A DNA stretch of 56,130 bases from Zygophlyctis sp. KS116 (Eukaryota > Chytridiomycota): positions 1 through 56,130 of the forward strand of contig BAAFSQ010000041.1 in NCBI GenBank assembly GCA_054661495.1, written 5' to 3'. The notes beneath the pieces were generated by a model. That model saw only the letters and a program-made list of their open reading frames with translations, ran no database searches and had not been told where the DNA came from. Position numbers and translations under genes: made by a program. Below, piece by piece: positions 9,223 to 20,700 of this stretch (within the stretch, counting starts at the first letter, position 1; every line of letters starts with the position of its first letter).

Positions 9223-11128
9223 ATGAATTTTATAAATACATTCACTAGCAGTTTAATTACGACAAATTCGGACAAACAGGACAATGGAGCAATCAAAGAT
9301 CCTAAAGAGCCTCAACTTATACAAGGATTTTATGTAAATGTAGATTATAATTGCCCCAATGTCAAGTGTTTATTGTTCTCATCAGAATCTGCTCTTCTTC
9401 TCGACTACAGTGGAAATAATCCAAATGATTTTATTTCTACTAAAAGCTATTATGCAATGAATTATGGGGGCTCTCAGTTTGGAGTATGGAATGGACAGTT
9501 AGGAGATGGACGAGTGTTGCATCATGGAGATGTAAGAAATACTAAAGGACAGATTTGGGATATTTCGATCAAGGGAACCGGAAAAACGCCATTTTCACGA
9601 TATGGGGATGGTCTATTAACTCTTAAAAGCGCATTAAGAGAATATTTAGGATTGGAATATCTTTCAGCTCTAGGGATTCCTACAACTAGAGCATTGGCTT
9701 TATACTCGACCGGACAAAATATTTCAAGGAAAAATGGACAAGGAGAAATTGAGTCGATTGGTCCTGGTGGTAATATATTTTAGAATTAATAATAACAGGA
9801 ATTATCGCAAGAATATCTCCTTCTTGGATTAGATTTGGACAATTTCAGCTTTTTTATTTAAGAGGAGATTATCAGAGGTTGTTACAACTAACAGATTATG
9901 TAATCGAAACGTTTTATCCAAATTTATCAAACTATTCAGGAATTGAAGACAATTTAAAGGATGTGACTCCTCAAATCAAAAACAAGTATGCTTTATTGTT
10001 TGAAAATATTGTGAAAGACTCTGCACTATTGGTTGCAAAATGGCAGGCTGCTGGATTCGTTCATGGCGTTTTAAATTCGGAAAACTTGTCTATTCATTCT
10101 CAGTCTTTACATTTAGGACCTTTTGCTTTTTTAGACTTGTATGATCCTAGTTTTTCTCCAAATTTAACTGGTAATTTTAGAATTTAACAAAAATAGATCA
10201 TACAGCACGGTATAAATTTGAATCACAACCATCCGTAATGTATTCTAATCTATTAGCACTTGGAAAAGCTCTTTGTACTTTTTTTGTATCAGAGAATACA
10301 GACAAGGAATTACTATTGAAATGGGTAAAATCATTACCAATACAACTCATATCATCATCAGTAATGACTGTTGGAGGATCTAAATCACTCTTAATAGATC
10401 ATATATCTGTAGCCGACATGATTAACCGATATATTTTATCAGAATTTAATAATCTATTTCTAAACTATTTCATTCAAGAAATGGAAAAGGTATCATTTTC
10501 TAAATTTATAAAATAGAAGCTGGGATTTGAAAAAAGCATTGATTCTGATTATGAAAGTATAATAGTTCCTCTTTTACAGCTTTTAGCTGATTCCAGAGCA
10601 GATTATTCATGTTTTTTCAGACTACTAAACTCATTTTCAACATTAGAAACAAAGTTTAAATCTCAAATTGATTATTCAAACAATACTATTGATGAAAAAA
10701 AATCACCAATCCTCTTTCTTTTAGTGGCCGGACATTCAAATTTTGTTGAAGAATTTCCAAATCACCCAGTTTCAAAAGAAGAAATAGTCCAATCATGGAC
10801 TGAATGGGCTAAACTGTATAGAGATAGACTATTATTAGAGCTTGAACCAGCAAATTCTGATTCAAATTTTGACTCTTGTCGATGTAAAAGAATGAATTTG
10901 GTCAATCCCAAATATTCTCTCAAGAGTTGGATCATGTCTGAAATATGTGACTCTGCAGACGAATCTCTTAAATCTGTATCTAAAATCAAACAAGCGATTC
11001 GTATTCTTATTGATGATATTTGGGGGACACAATCAGACTTTTCTATTGAAGATCGACGTGTTTCTAATGCATGGAGCCGTCCGTGTTATGATAAGCCATC
11101 CAACCAGTTTAACCTCAACTGCCCATAG
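9223..11128 (+). CDS. SelO/YdiU-family pseudokinase homologue (putative protein AMPylase)
   Basis: Four exons (9223-9769, 9799-10170, 10197-10489, 10517-11128) with introns of 29, 26 and 27 bases; 607 residues. Family signatures: YGGSQFGVWNGQLGDGR, IKGTGKTPFSRYGDG, LREYLGLEYLSALGIPTTRA, SPSWIRFGQFQLF and a Cys close to the C-terminus (NCP, third codon position from the end), where selenocysteine sits in vertebrate SelO. SelO enzymes transfer AMP to Ser/Thr/Tyr, mostly in mitochondria. The catalytic block usually reads NTDN followed nine residues later by a DYGP metal site. Here it reads NSEN and HLGP, so both acidic residues are altered. It is divergent with the ADCK-like gene across a 122-base promoter region. 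Confidence 0.88.
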
Positions 11129-11220
11129 CTACAATACTTCTGCTACGACCGATGCACATGGTTGACTTGAGCAGACTGGGTGGGCAGATATTCTGTAGGT
11201 GCGAGCGTAGGAATCATTAA

Positions 11221-13775
11221 ATGGACTGGAGCAAATCGTCTGGATGGATGGTAATAGACTCAAAGTTTTTAAAGTAAATAAGATATTTTTAATTAAAGCG
11301 AGTCTGACCGATATCTTGCATTGATACATTCTAGCGGATCTCCGTTTGATTTTAGATCGGCCAAGAAATTGAATCTTCCTCCCAATTTATGCAATGATGA
11401 GATTTCTAAAATTCTTTTCAGCACCGATGGAAATATGTTTGCTGTTGTTTTTAGCTCTGATATACTGATCTACGATGATTGTGATTTGATCTTTAAGGAA
11501 TCTTTTAATGATGTAATTACTGATTTTAAATGGATCTCTCAAAGCCATGGATATACTTTTACTGGAAATTTACCTTGCAAAACGGTATCTGAGGATTTTT
11601 CTCGTTCTAAAAGGATTGGACCGGGAGTCAAGGGAGGAGTTGGTTTTGTATACATGCTCAGATCAGGAGAGGTAATTGTTTTATATAATAGTAGCTGTCG
11701 ACAAGGTACACTTTTGGTCAAAATCAATGGAAAAATCTCAATATTCGAATTTTTAATCAGGGACCGCAATTGGCAATCATGGAATTGGCGTTTTTAGAAG
11801 GTACATTTTCTGTAAAGTAAAATTAAATCAAGAGAATTCAGTTACTCTTTGTTATATGTTGCATAAAGACTATCGAATTTTTTTACAAAAAGTAATTGTA
11901 GATTTGAACTTGAATTTGATAAGTCTTGGGACTTGTGAAACACTATATTCTGAAATTAATGGGGGTCAAATGAGTCCTTGTTTATTTAAATTTTTAAGTG
12001 ACTCTATATGTATAATGATTTATGATGCTGGGAATCAAGGATATCCTTTAGCGCTTTGGGAAAGAAATTCTTTAGATTCAACTTCGTCTTTTTTTGATTC
12101 ATTTCAAGATAAGGAAGTAGTGAAATGGAAATTAGCTAATCAATATTATTTTTCTCATAATGTGACAAGTATTAGAAGACGTGAATTATCTATTTGGATT
12201 GGCTTAGAGAATGGAAAGGTTTTTGAATTACAAGTTAAACCATGGAATATTCAAGAAAGAGATTTACAGTCTTATCCATTTTTAGATTCAACTTATTTTA
12301 TGAAGGATTCAAACAACTCTGTCTTTGATAGTCTCTCTGTGGATGGATCAAGTATGGATTCTGATGATTTGCGGTCAGTTGGTCCTGTCAGATTTTTAAT
12401 GGAGTCGCCAAATGAGCTACTTGTTCTTTCTGTTCATCAAGAATCTAGAAGATGGAAGTTTTCAATTAATCATTTTTTGGGAATTATGGATACACAAGGT
12501 AGTTATAAATGATTTACACTCAGTCGATATTATAATTGATCAATTTCACGCAAACTCTATTTTGTCGTGTTTAAATAGAACTGATGAAAAGGATTTGGCA
12601 TATTTTGCTGCTCAATTGACGCAGACCATCCCGTATCCTAGTATAATTTTTGATTCCTAAAAGAATAGATCTGGTTGAAGATGTTCTTGAACGGCTGTTT
12701 GCATCATTTGAAAATAAATTAGGCACACAATTTCCTATAATTAGTCCTGGAAGTTTATTTCAAAGATTATTAAGATTTCAGCTACTTTTATACAGGTTTA
12801 ATATAAATAATTGATTTAATTAGGTATGCGAAAAAGGAAGTGCAATTTGTCAATACTTTTTGTGCATGTCAAATATCTTTTATTCTAGATAGAATTTATT
12901 CCCAGTTTACCAACCCTTTTGGAGTAATGGAAGCTATCGGTGCGATTACTGAATTTTAATTTTATAGGTAATCTTATTACTCCAGAAACTCTATATGCTA
13001 CTTCTGGACTAGAGCTATTAGTTAAAGATCGTAATTTCCAAATGGATAAACGTATATTCTAGTTTGATAATTTATAGAATCTCTTTTAAATATTGGTCCA
13101 TCAATAGCATGGATTCTAGAATTTTCAGTATTTTTACTCCGTCATGTGTATATTACTGATAAACTACAGGGAGAATCTGGACGATACATTTCTTTATTTT
13201 CTACAGAAAATACTAAAGCCAAACCAACGCCTTTAATTTACTTTTTCCATAGTCATCTTTCGAATACTCTGATTAAAGCACTATGGCTAATTCGATTGAT
13301 CAAAATGTATATTCAAATCCAAATGGGGAAAACAAATCTTGAATTTTGTCAAACTATTCTTAATATAATTGGACGTTCTAGAATATCAGAAGACAAGCTA
13401 ATTTCATTCTTGTATGAAACACAAAAGCTCCAATCTACTGAATCGGAATCTTCACTTCGCTCAATGTGGATATCAGGCTTATTACCAAGTAGTTATGAAC
13501 CTAAAATGGACATATTTTTTGATCTCTTTACCAAGTATCTACCCACAATTTTTAAGAATGGAAATGATTTATTTAGAAATTCTGAATTTTTGCAATTTAA
13601 GAAGATGGATCATGAAAGAGATGTAATACGTGATGTGATCTCTAAGCAACGGATATCTCCAGTATACCATTGTGGACACTGTGGAGGATATAGTGGTGGT
13701 GCAAATGAACTTTGTGTATGTGGGGGAAGTTGGGGTTACGTCAAGTTTGTGACTGACGTAAGAACCAACGCATAA
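11221..13775 (+). CDS. Mediator subunit Med16/Sin4-like protein
   Basis: Nine exons (11221-11273, 11299-11671, 11695-11800, 11833-12498, 12524-12632, 12664-12795, 12824-12939, 12968-13051, 13078-13775); introns 23-32 bases; the frame closes exactly at 778 residues. The N-terminal half is WD-like, with short beta motifs (ISKILFSTDGNMFAVVFSS; LAIMELAFLEE). The C-terminal half is helical (IAWILEFSVFLLRH; TLIKALWLIRLIK). It ends in a Cys cluster, YHCGHCGG followed by LCVCGGSW, matching the CxxC...CLCGGLW ending of Med16. In Mediator this subunit belongs to the tail and contacts activators. Overall similarity is weak, so another WD40-type protein (for example WDR11-like) cannot be excluded. The stop codon TAA shares its last base with the next gene's ATG. 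Confidence 0.6.
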
Positions 13776-16700
13776 TGTTATTAGCCGAAGATGATGATAC
13801 AGGAATGATCTCTCGGACAATCCATTTCAATGATCCGATTAAGAATAATCTTCAGAAATTTCTCCATAATCGGATAACTACTGGGAAATATAATATTTTT
13901 AGTTTTATATTTTTGTTTTTGTGGGAGCAATTCTCAAAATATGCAAATATATTCTTTTTATCAATTGCATTAATCCAGGTATGTAATATATTATTAATAA
14001 TAGCAAATCCCTGATCTTTCGCCGACCAATCGGTTTGGCACTGTGATTCCATTGTCGATTGTTGTTATTATTTCCGCTGTCAAGGAAATCATGGAAGATC
14101 TTAAGCGTCACAAGGCAGATGCTGAAGTTAATGCTAGATTTGTCAATGCTCTTCATGGATCAACATTTGTGCCGAAACGATGGCGGGAAGTTGTAGTCGG
14201 AGATATTGTTCGCATTGAAAACGGGCAATTCTTTCCTGCAGACTTGATTCTATTAAGTTCGAGTGAACCAGATGGCTTATGTTATATTGAAACATCTAAT
14301 TTGGATGGGTAATTTAATACTATTTTACATTTTAGTGAAACTAATTTGAAAATTAGGCAGGCATTATCAGAAACAAGTGAATTGGTCTCTCCTGAACAGA
14401 TATCATTAGTTGATGGTAAGGCATTTTAGTCTATAATACTTTAGGTTTAATTAAATCAGAATTACCAAATAATAGCTTGTATACTTTTGAAGGAACTCTA
14501 CGATTAAGGGGAAAAGAAGTTCCATTAAATCCAGATCAGTTGCTGCTTAGAGTATGATGTTAGATATTAAAGATTAGGGAGCCCAATTAAGAAATAGTAG
14601 ATGGGTATATGGTATTGTTGTTTTCACTGGACATGAAACAAAGTTAATGAAGAATTCAACGTAAGACATGATTAAATTAAGATTTAAGAAAAACTCCTGC
14701 TAAATCCACAAAAGTTGATAAAATGGTGAATCATCATATTTCATTTTTGTTTTTTATTTTATTGGCAATGGCATTCTTTTGTGCTTCTGGGCTTTTAGTT
14801 AGACAAGTAAGGTTTCTTGCCTGATTATCTAGTTAAACCACTCATTTGAATCAAACATTCTTTTTCAAGATCCATCTGGAGCATGGGGGCGTTTCTTTTT
14901 TAGTATCTTGACATTTATCATCCTTTACAATAATTTAATTCCTCTAAGGTAGTTATTTCTATTTAAATTTTCTAGTTTGATTGTTACTATGGAAATAGTA
15001 AAATATTTTGTTGGGATGTTGATAAATTCTGACATGGATATGTATCATGAAGAATCAAATACCCCTGCTGCTGCTCGAACATCTTCTCTTGTTGAGGAAC
15101 TTGGTCAGGTGGATTATGTTTTTTCAGATAAAACTGGGACATTGACTTGTAATGTCATGGAATTTAAAATGGTTTCTATTGCTGGTGTTGCTTATGCTGA
15201 GGTTGTTCCTGATGAAAAAAAGCCAAGAATAGACGAGAACGGAAAACAAGTGGTAATTATTTTGATCCTGACGTGAAAGGGCTGGTATGATTTTGAAAGG
15301 CTTAAAAGTTTTGAAACCTCACATCCTACTGGACACATTATTCAAGAGTTTTTACAGCTTTTGTCTGTTTGCCATACTGTTATTCCCGAAGAAAGTGAGG
15401 ATGAACCTGGAAAGATTATCTTTCAGGCATCTTCACCTGATGAAGCCGCTCTAGTAAAAGGAGCACAATCTTTGGGATATATTTTTACAACCAGAAGACC
15501 CCGCTCAGTTTCTATTCTTCATAATGGAATTGCTCAAGAGTGGGAAATTTTGAATATTTGTGAATTTAATTCTACAAGGAAAAGAATGTCTGCGGTAGTA
15601 CGAGATCCGCAAGGCAAAATTAAGCTTTATATCAAAGGAGCGGACACTGTGATTCTGGAACGACTAAAGCCTGATAATCCTTATATTGATGCCACATTAG
15701 TACATTTGGAGGTATATATATGAATCTTACTTTTAAGGAATATGCCAGTGATGGTTTAAGAACACTTTGCATTGCTTACAGAGATGTTTCTGATGAAGAG
15801 TACGCGGAATGGTCGACTATTTATGATAAAGCTGCAAATACTATCAATAATCGCTCATCAGAATTAGATAAAGCTGCCGAACTCATTGAGAAAGACTTAT
15901 TTTTATTAGGAGCTACTGCAATTGAGGACAAACTCCAAAATGGTGTCCCTGAAACAATTCATACTTTGGCTACAGCTGGAATTAAAATTTGGGTGTTAAC
16001 TGGTGATCGTCAAGAAACTGCTATCAATATTGGATATTCATGTAAATTGTTAACGGAAGAAATGACGTTGATTGTTTGCAACGAAAAGACACATTTTGAA
16101 ACCAAAGAATTCTTGGAGAAGAAGCTGCTGGCTGTAAAAACTGGGCTAATGGGATTGGGAATTGAAAATGAGACTGCAGAAAAGAATGGTAAATACAGTT
16201 TTCTTGGATTTGGGATTTCAAGAAAGCCAATTATGAGCAAAAATCAGGATGTTGATATTGAAGTAATTCTTATTTTCTTAAAGTTAGCCCCTTGCTTTAA
16301 TCATTGATGGACGATCTCTTGGATTTGCTCTAGAAGATGACATCAAACTGATATTTTTAGAACTGGCTACCCTCTGCAAAGCTGTAGTATGCTGCAGAGT
16401 ATCTCCTCTTCAAAAGGCATTAGTAGTTAAACTAGTCAAGAAGAATATACGAGAATCTGTGACTCTTGCAATCGGTGATGGTGCAAACGATGTAGGAATG
16501 ATTCAAGCTGCGCATGTCGGGGTTGGTATTTCTGGAATGGAAGGACTTCAAGCTGCTCGTTCAGCTGATTTTGCGATCGCGCAGTTCCGTTATCTTCAAA
16601 AGCTGCTTCTAGTTCATGGTGGTTGGTCATACGCTAAAATGAGTAAATTAGTTTTGTATAGTTTCTATAAAAACATTACTCTATATCTCATACAGCTATG

Positions 16701-17543
16701 GTTTGCGATTGACAATGGATTTTCTGGCCAAGTAATTATTTTTACCTTTAATATTAGACTCTTTTTGAAACTTGGACTCAATCTTGCTACAATATTGTAT
16801 TTGCATTTTTCCAGCCAATGGCGATTGGAATATTTGATCAATATGTAAACTCTAGGATGGTTTATAGATATCCTCAACTTTATAGGCTTGGTCAAGATTC
16901 CTTTTTTTATAATTCTAAAACATTTTGGGGCATGATTGGAACCTGTTTTTTACAATCCTTGATAATATATTATGGCTTATCACTAGCATATGGAGAATCT
17001 GCAATAAACACATCTGGCTATTCATCCAACAATTGGGTATTAGGAGAGATGGTTTTTACAGCTGATCTTATATCTATTACAATACGTGCTGCATTAGTAG
17101 TAACAATCTGGAACAAGTTTACAATATTTGCAGTCATTGGAAGTATTGTATTATGGTTTATTCTATTCCCAATCTATGGAGTTGTTGGACCCATGATTCG
17201 CCTTGGTCCTGAACTCCAAGGCATGGTTCCTATATTATTTTCATCTGCAGTATTTTGGTTTGGAATTTTCCTTATTCCTATTGCGGCCAATCTCCGTGAC
17301 TATACATGGAAACATATTCAGAGAATATATTACCCCTCTAGTTACCATATTGTACAAGAAATACAAAAATACAACATCCCAGACTACCGACCTAGAATGG
17401 AACTTTTCCGTAAAGCAGTTCATAAAGTACGATTGGTAGCAAGACAAAAACGTAGTCGTGGATTTGCATTTTCTCAAGGGGATTCTGGCCAGGCTAATTT
17501 AATACGCATCTATGATACAACAAGAAGAAAGCCCAAGGGATAA
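13775..17543 (+). CDS. P4-ATPase phospholipid flippase (Drs2/ATP8A class)
   Basis: Twelve exons with introns at 13979-14003, 14309-14335, 14417-14445, 14552-14577, 14661-14688, 14807-14832, 14949-14975, 15253-15279, 15712-15737, 16263-16287 and 16732-16757 (25-29 bases); 1,158 residues. Signatures: FNDPIKN and [13 protein letters not shown] at the start, [12 protein letters not shown] in TM1-2, [20 protein letters not shown] in TM4, the phosphorylated Asp in [10 protein letters not shown], the KGADTVI nucleotide-binding motif, [11 protein letters not shown], and the [12 protein letters not shown] block of TM7. It should move aminophospholipids to the cytosolic leaflet of Golgi or plasma membrane, normally with a Cdc50 partner (not in this window). 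A second in-frame ATG lies 30 bases downstream (MISRTIHF) and could be the true start. Confidence 0.95.
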
Positions 17544-17639
17544 AACAACAATATTATCATTTTTTGGAATTTAGATTTTTCAAATACTTTATGAGTATCC
17601 CACCACCATCTTAGTATAACACCTACTGGGAAGGTTTTA

Positions 17640-17720
17640 CCATAGGTTAGCATGGACATAACCATGGACACTGGATACTAACCATAGATAAACCATGGAT
17701 ACTAACCATGGACACTGAGA
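17640..17720 (+). repeat. Short ACCATGGAYACT repeats upstream of RPB1
   Basis: At least three copies of ACCATGGAYACT plus a variant (ACCATAGATA) occur within about 80 bases between the flippase stop and the RPB1 start. They may be promoter elements or remnants of slippage. The rest of this 233-base gap has no gene. Confidence 0.6.
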
Positions 17721-17776
17721 ATTTAGGACTTTTTCTAGGAAAAACAACTGAAAAAACCTAAAATTGTTAAAAAAAT

Positions 17777-20700
17777 ATGAGTGGATTGTATGGATTCAGT
17801 CATTCCTCTGCTCCTACAAAACTAGTGTCGTCTGTCCAGTTCTCAATTCTCTCTCCTGAAGAAATTGTATTTTACTCTATTTTTAAATTTAGAAATCAAT
17901 TTCTGTTGCTAAAATTACAACTTATGAAACAATGGATGGAGATAAACCGAAAATGGGAGGACTGCTAGACCCAAGGTTGGGAACAATAGATAGAAACTAC
18001 AAATGTTTAACTTGTGGTGAAAATATGACTGAATGTCCTGGGCATTTTGGTCATTTAGAACTCTCAAAACCAGTATATCATGGTGGTTACATCTCTAAAG
18101 TAAAGAAAATATTAGAGTCGGTTTGCTTTAATTGTTCAAAGCTAAAGGTATGTTTTAAAATATTTTAAATAAAGGTGGATGTTTCAAATGAGAAATTTAA
18201 AAAGGCCAAGAATTACAAGGATAAAAAAATGAGATTTCAGGCAGTTTGGGAAATTGCAAAAGTGAAAAATATATGTGAAGAAGATTCTGAAAAATGTAAA
18301 CATGGAGGTTGTGGTCAAAGGCAACCAATTTTTAGAAAAGAAGGTTTTAGAATTAATGCACATTTTAAAAGTTATACAGACTCTGAACAAGGTGCAGTAG
18401 AGGCTAGAGTTGTAAATTTGTCACCAGATTCGGTTTTAAAGATTTTAAGAGCTATTTCTGACAAGGATATTGTAGATTTGGGTTTAGATCCTAAATTTGC
18501 AAGGCCTGAATGGATGATTTTGACAGCTTTAGGGATTCCTCCAATGACTGTTAGACCTTCTATTTCTGTTGATGGACTATCAAGAGGTGAAGATGATTTG
18601 ACTCATAAGTTGATGGATGTAATAAAGGCTAATAATGCTTTACAAAGGTTTGAAACTGAAGTAAGAATTGTTTGAATTCTAATTCTTTTAGGGTGTTAAT
18701 GATTTGGTTCTTTCTGAATTTGAAGATTTATTACAATTTCATATTGCTACTTACATGGATAATGATATTGCTGGATTACCACAAGCTTTGCAAAAGAGTG
18801 GTCGTCCCGTAAGATTGATATTGTTAAAATTAGATAAAATCAATTCGTGCAAGATTAAAGGGTAAAGAAGGGAGATTAAGAGGAAATTTAATGGGTAAAA
18901 GAGTAGATTTCTCGGCTCGTACAGTTATTACTGGTGATCCTAATTTATCAATTGATGAAGTTGGGGTTCCAAGATCTATTGCTCGAAATTTGACTTTTCC
19001 TGAATCCGTTACTCCTTACAATATTGAAAGATTGCAAGAAGCGGTTCGTAATGGTCCCTCTGAACATCCAGGTGCTAAATATGTCATTAGAGATAATGGG
19101 GAACGAATAGATTTAAGATATTCGAAAAGAGGAGGTGATATTCCTCTCCAATTTGGCTACAAGGTTGAAAGGCACTTAGTTGACGGCGATTTGGTTATTT
19201 TCAATCGTCAACCTTCTCTTCACAAAATGTCTATGATGGGTCATAAGATAAGGGTAATGCCATACTCTACATTTAGACTTAATCTGTCTGTTACTTCCCC
19301 TTACAATGCCGATTTCGATGGAGATGAAATGAATCTTCATGTTCCACAGTCATATGAAACAAGAGCGGAAATTCAAGAACTCTGTATGGTTCCAAAACAA
19401 ATCATTTCTCCTCAAAAGAATGCACCTGTAATGGGTATAGTCCAGGATACTCTATGTGGAATCCGTAAGTTCACAAAGCGTGACAATTTCATCACCAAAC
19501 CACTGCTTATGAATCTGCTGATGTGGCTACCGGACTGGGACGGTGTAATTCCAACACCAGCCATACTTAAGCCAGTTCCTATGTGGACAGGAAAACAAGT
19601 CGTTACGCTTCTTATTCCCCGGATCAATTTGATTGGATTTCATTCATCTCATCCTGATAATGAGGATACTGATATTTCTCCCGGAGACACCAAAGTTATA
19701 ATTGAGGACGGCGATTTACTTGCCGGAATTCTTTGTAAAAGAACTGTTGGATCCTCTGCAAACGGTATAATTCATACGATTATGAATGAGCATGGCCCTG
19801 AGCTTGCAAAAGGTTTCTTTAATGGAAGTCAGTTGGTGGTCAACTACTGGCTACTACAGAATGGATTTTCTATTGGAATTGGTGACACTATTGCAGATAG
19901 ATCTACTATGGATACCATTAATGACACAATCGCTCAAGCCAAACGTGAAGTGAATAAAATCATAGACAAGGCTCAGAAAGACACTCTGGAAGTTTTGCCT
20001 GGAATGACAATCCGGGAATCATTTGAGTCATTAGTGAATAAGGAACTGAATCGTGCTCGTGATAATGCTGGGAAATCTGCTGAAAAGTCTCTTAAAGAAT
20101 ATAATAATGTCAAACAAATGGTAGTTTCTGGTTCAAAAGGCTCATTTATCAATATTTCTCAAATGACTGCTTGTGTCGGTCAGCAGAATGTAGAAGGTAA
20201 ACGAATTCCATTTGGATTCAAGGATCGCACACTTCCTCACTTTACAAAAGATGACCACTCTCCAGAATCTCGTGGTTTTGTGGAGAATTCCTATCTAAGA
20301 GGTCTCACACCTCAAGAATTCTTCTTCCATGCAATGGGTGGAAGAGAAGGTCTAATTGATACTGCAGTAAAAACTGCAGAAACAGGATATATACAACGTC
20401 GTTTAGTTAAAGCTCTTGAAGATGTTATGGTAAACTATGACGGGACTGTTAGGAACTCTTTGGGAGATGTTGTACAGTTTGCATATGGTGAGGATGGTAT
20501 GGACGGTGCACGTGTGGAACGTCAGCTTTTAAGAAGTTTTATCACTTCCAAGGAAGATTTCTATAGAAGATATTTCATCGATTTGACATCTCCTCAGCCT
20601 TTCAAGCATAATTCTTTAGAATATCGGATAATGGAAGATATCTCTCAAAATAAAGAGAAGCAAGATATATTGATACAGGAGTTTGAACAGCTAATTATTG

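Noticed and set aside
9223-11128. SelO as a selenoprotein
   Set aside because: The C-terminal position carries Cys (TGC), followed by CCA and a TAG stop; no TGA is present there.
11221-13775. WDR11 homologue
   Set aside because: The N-terminus was first suggestive, but the C-terminal CxxC/CVCGGSW cluster and helical half fit Med16 better.
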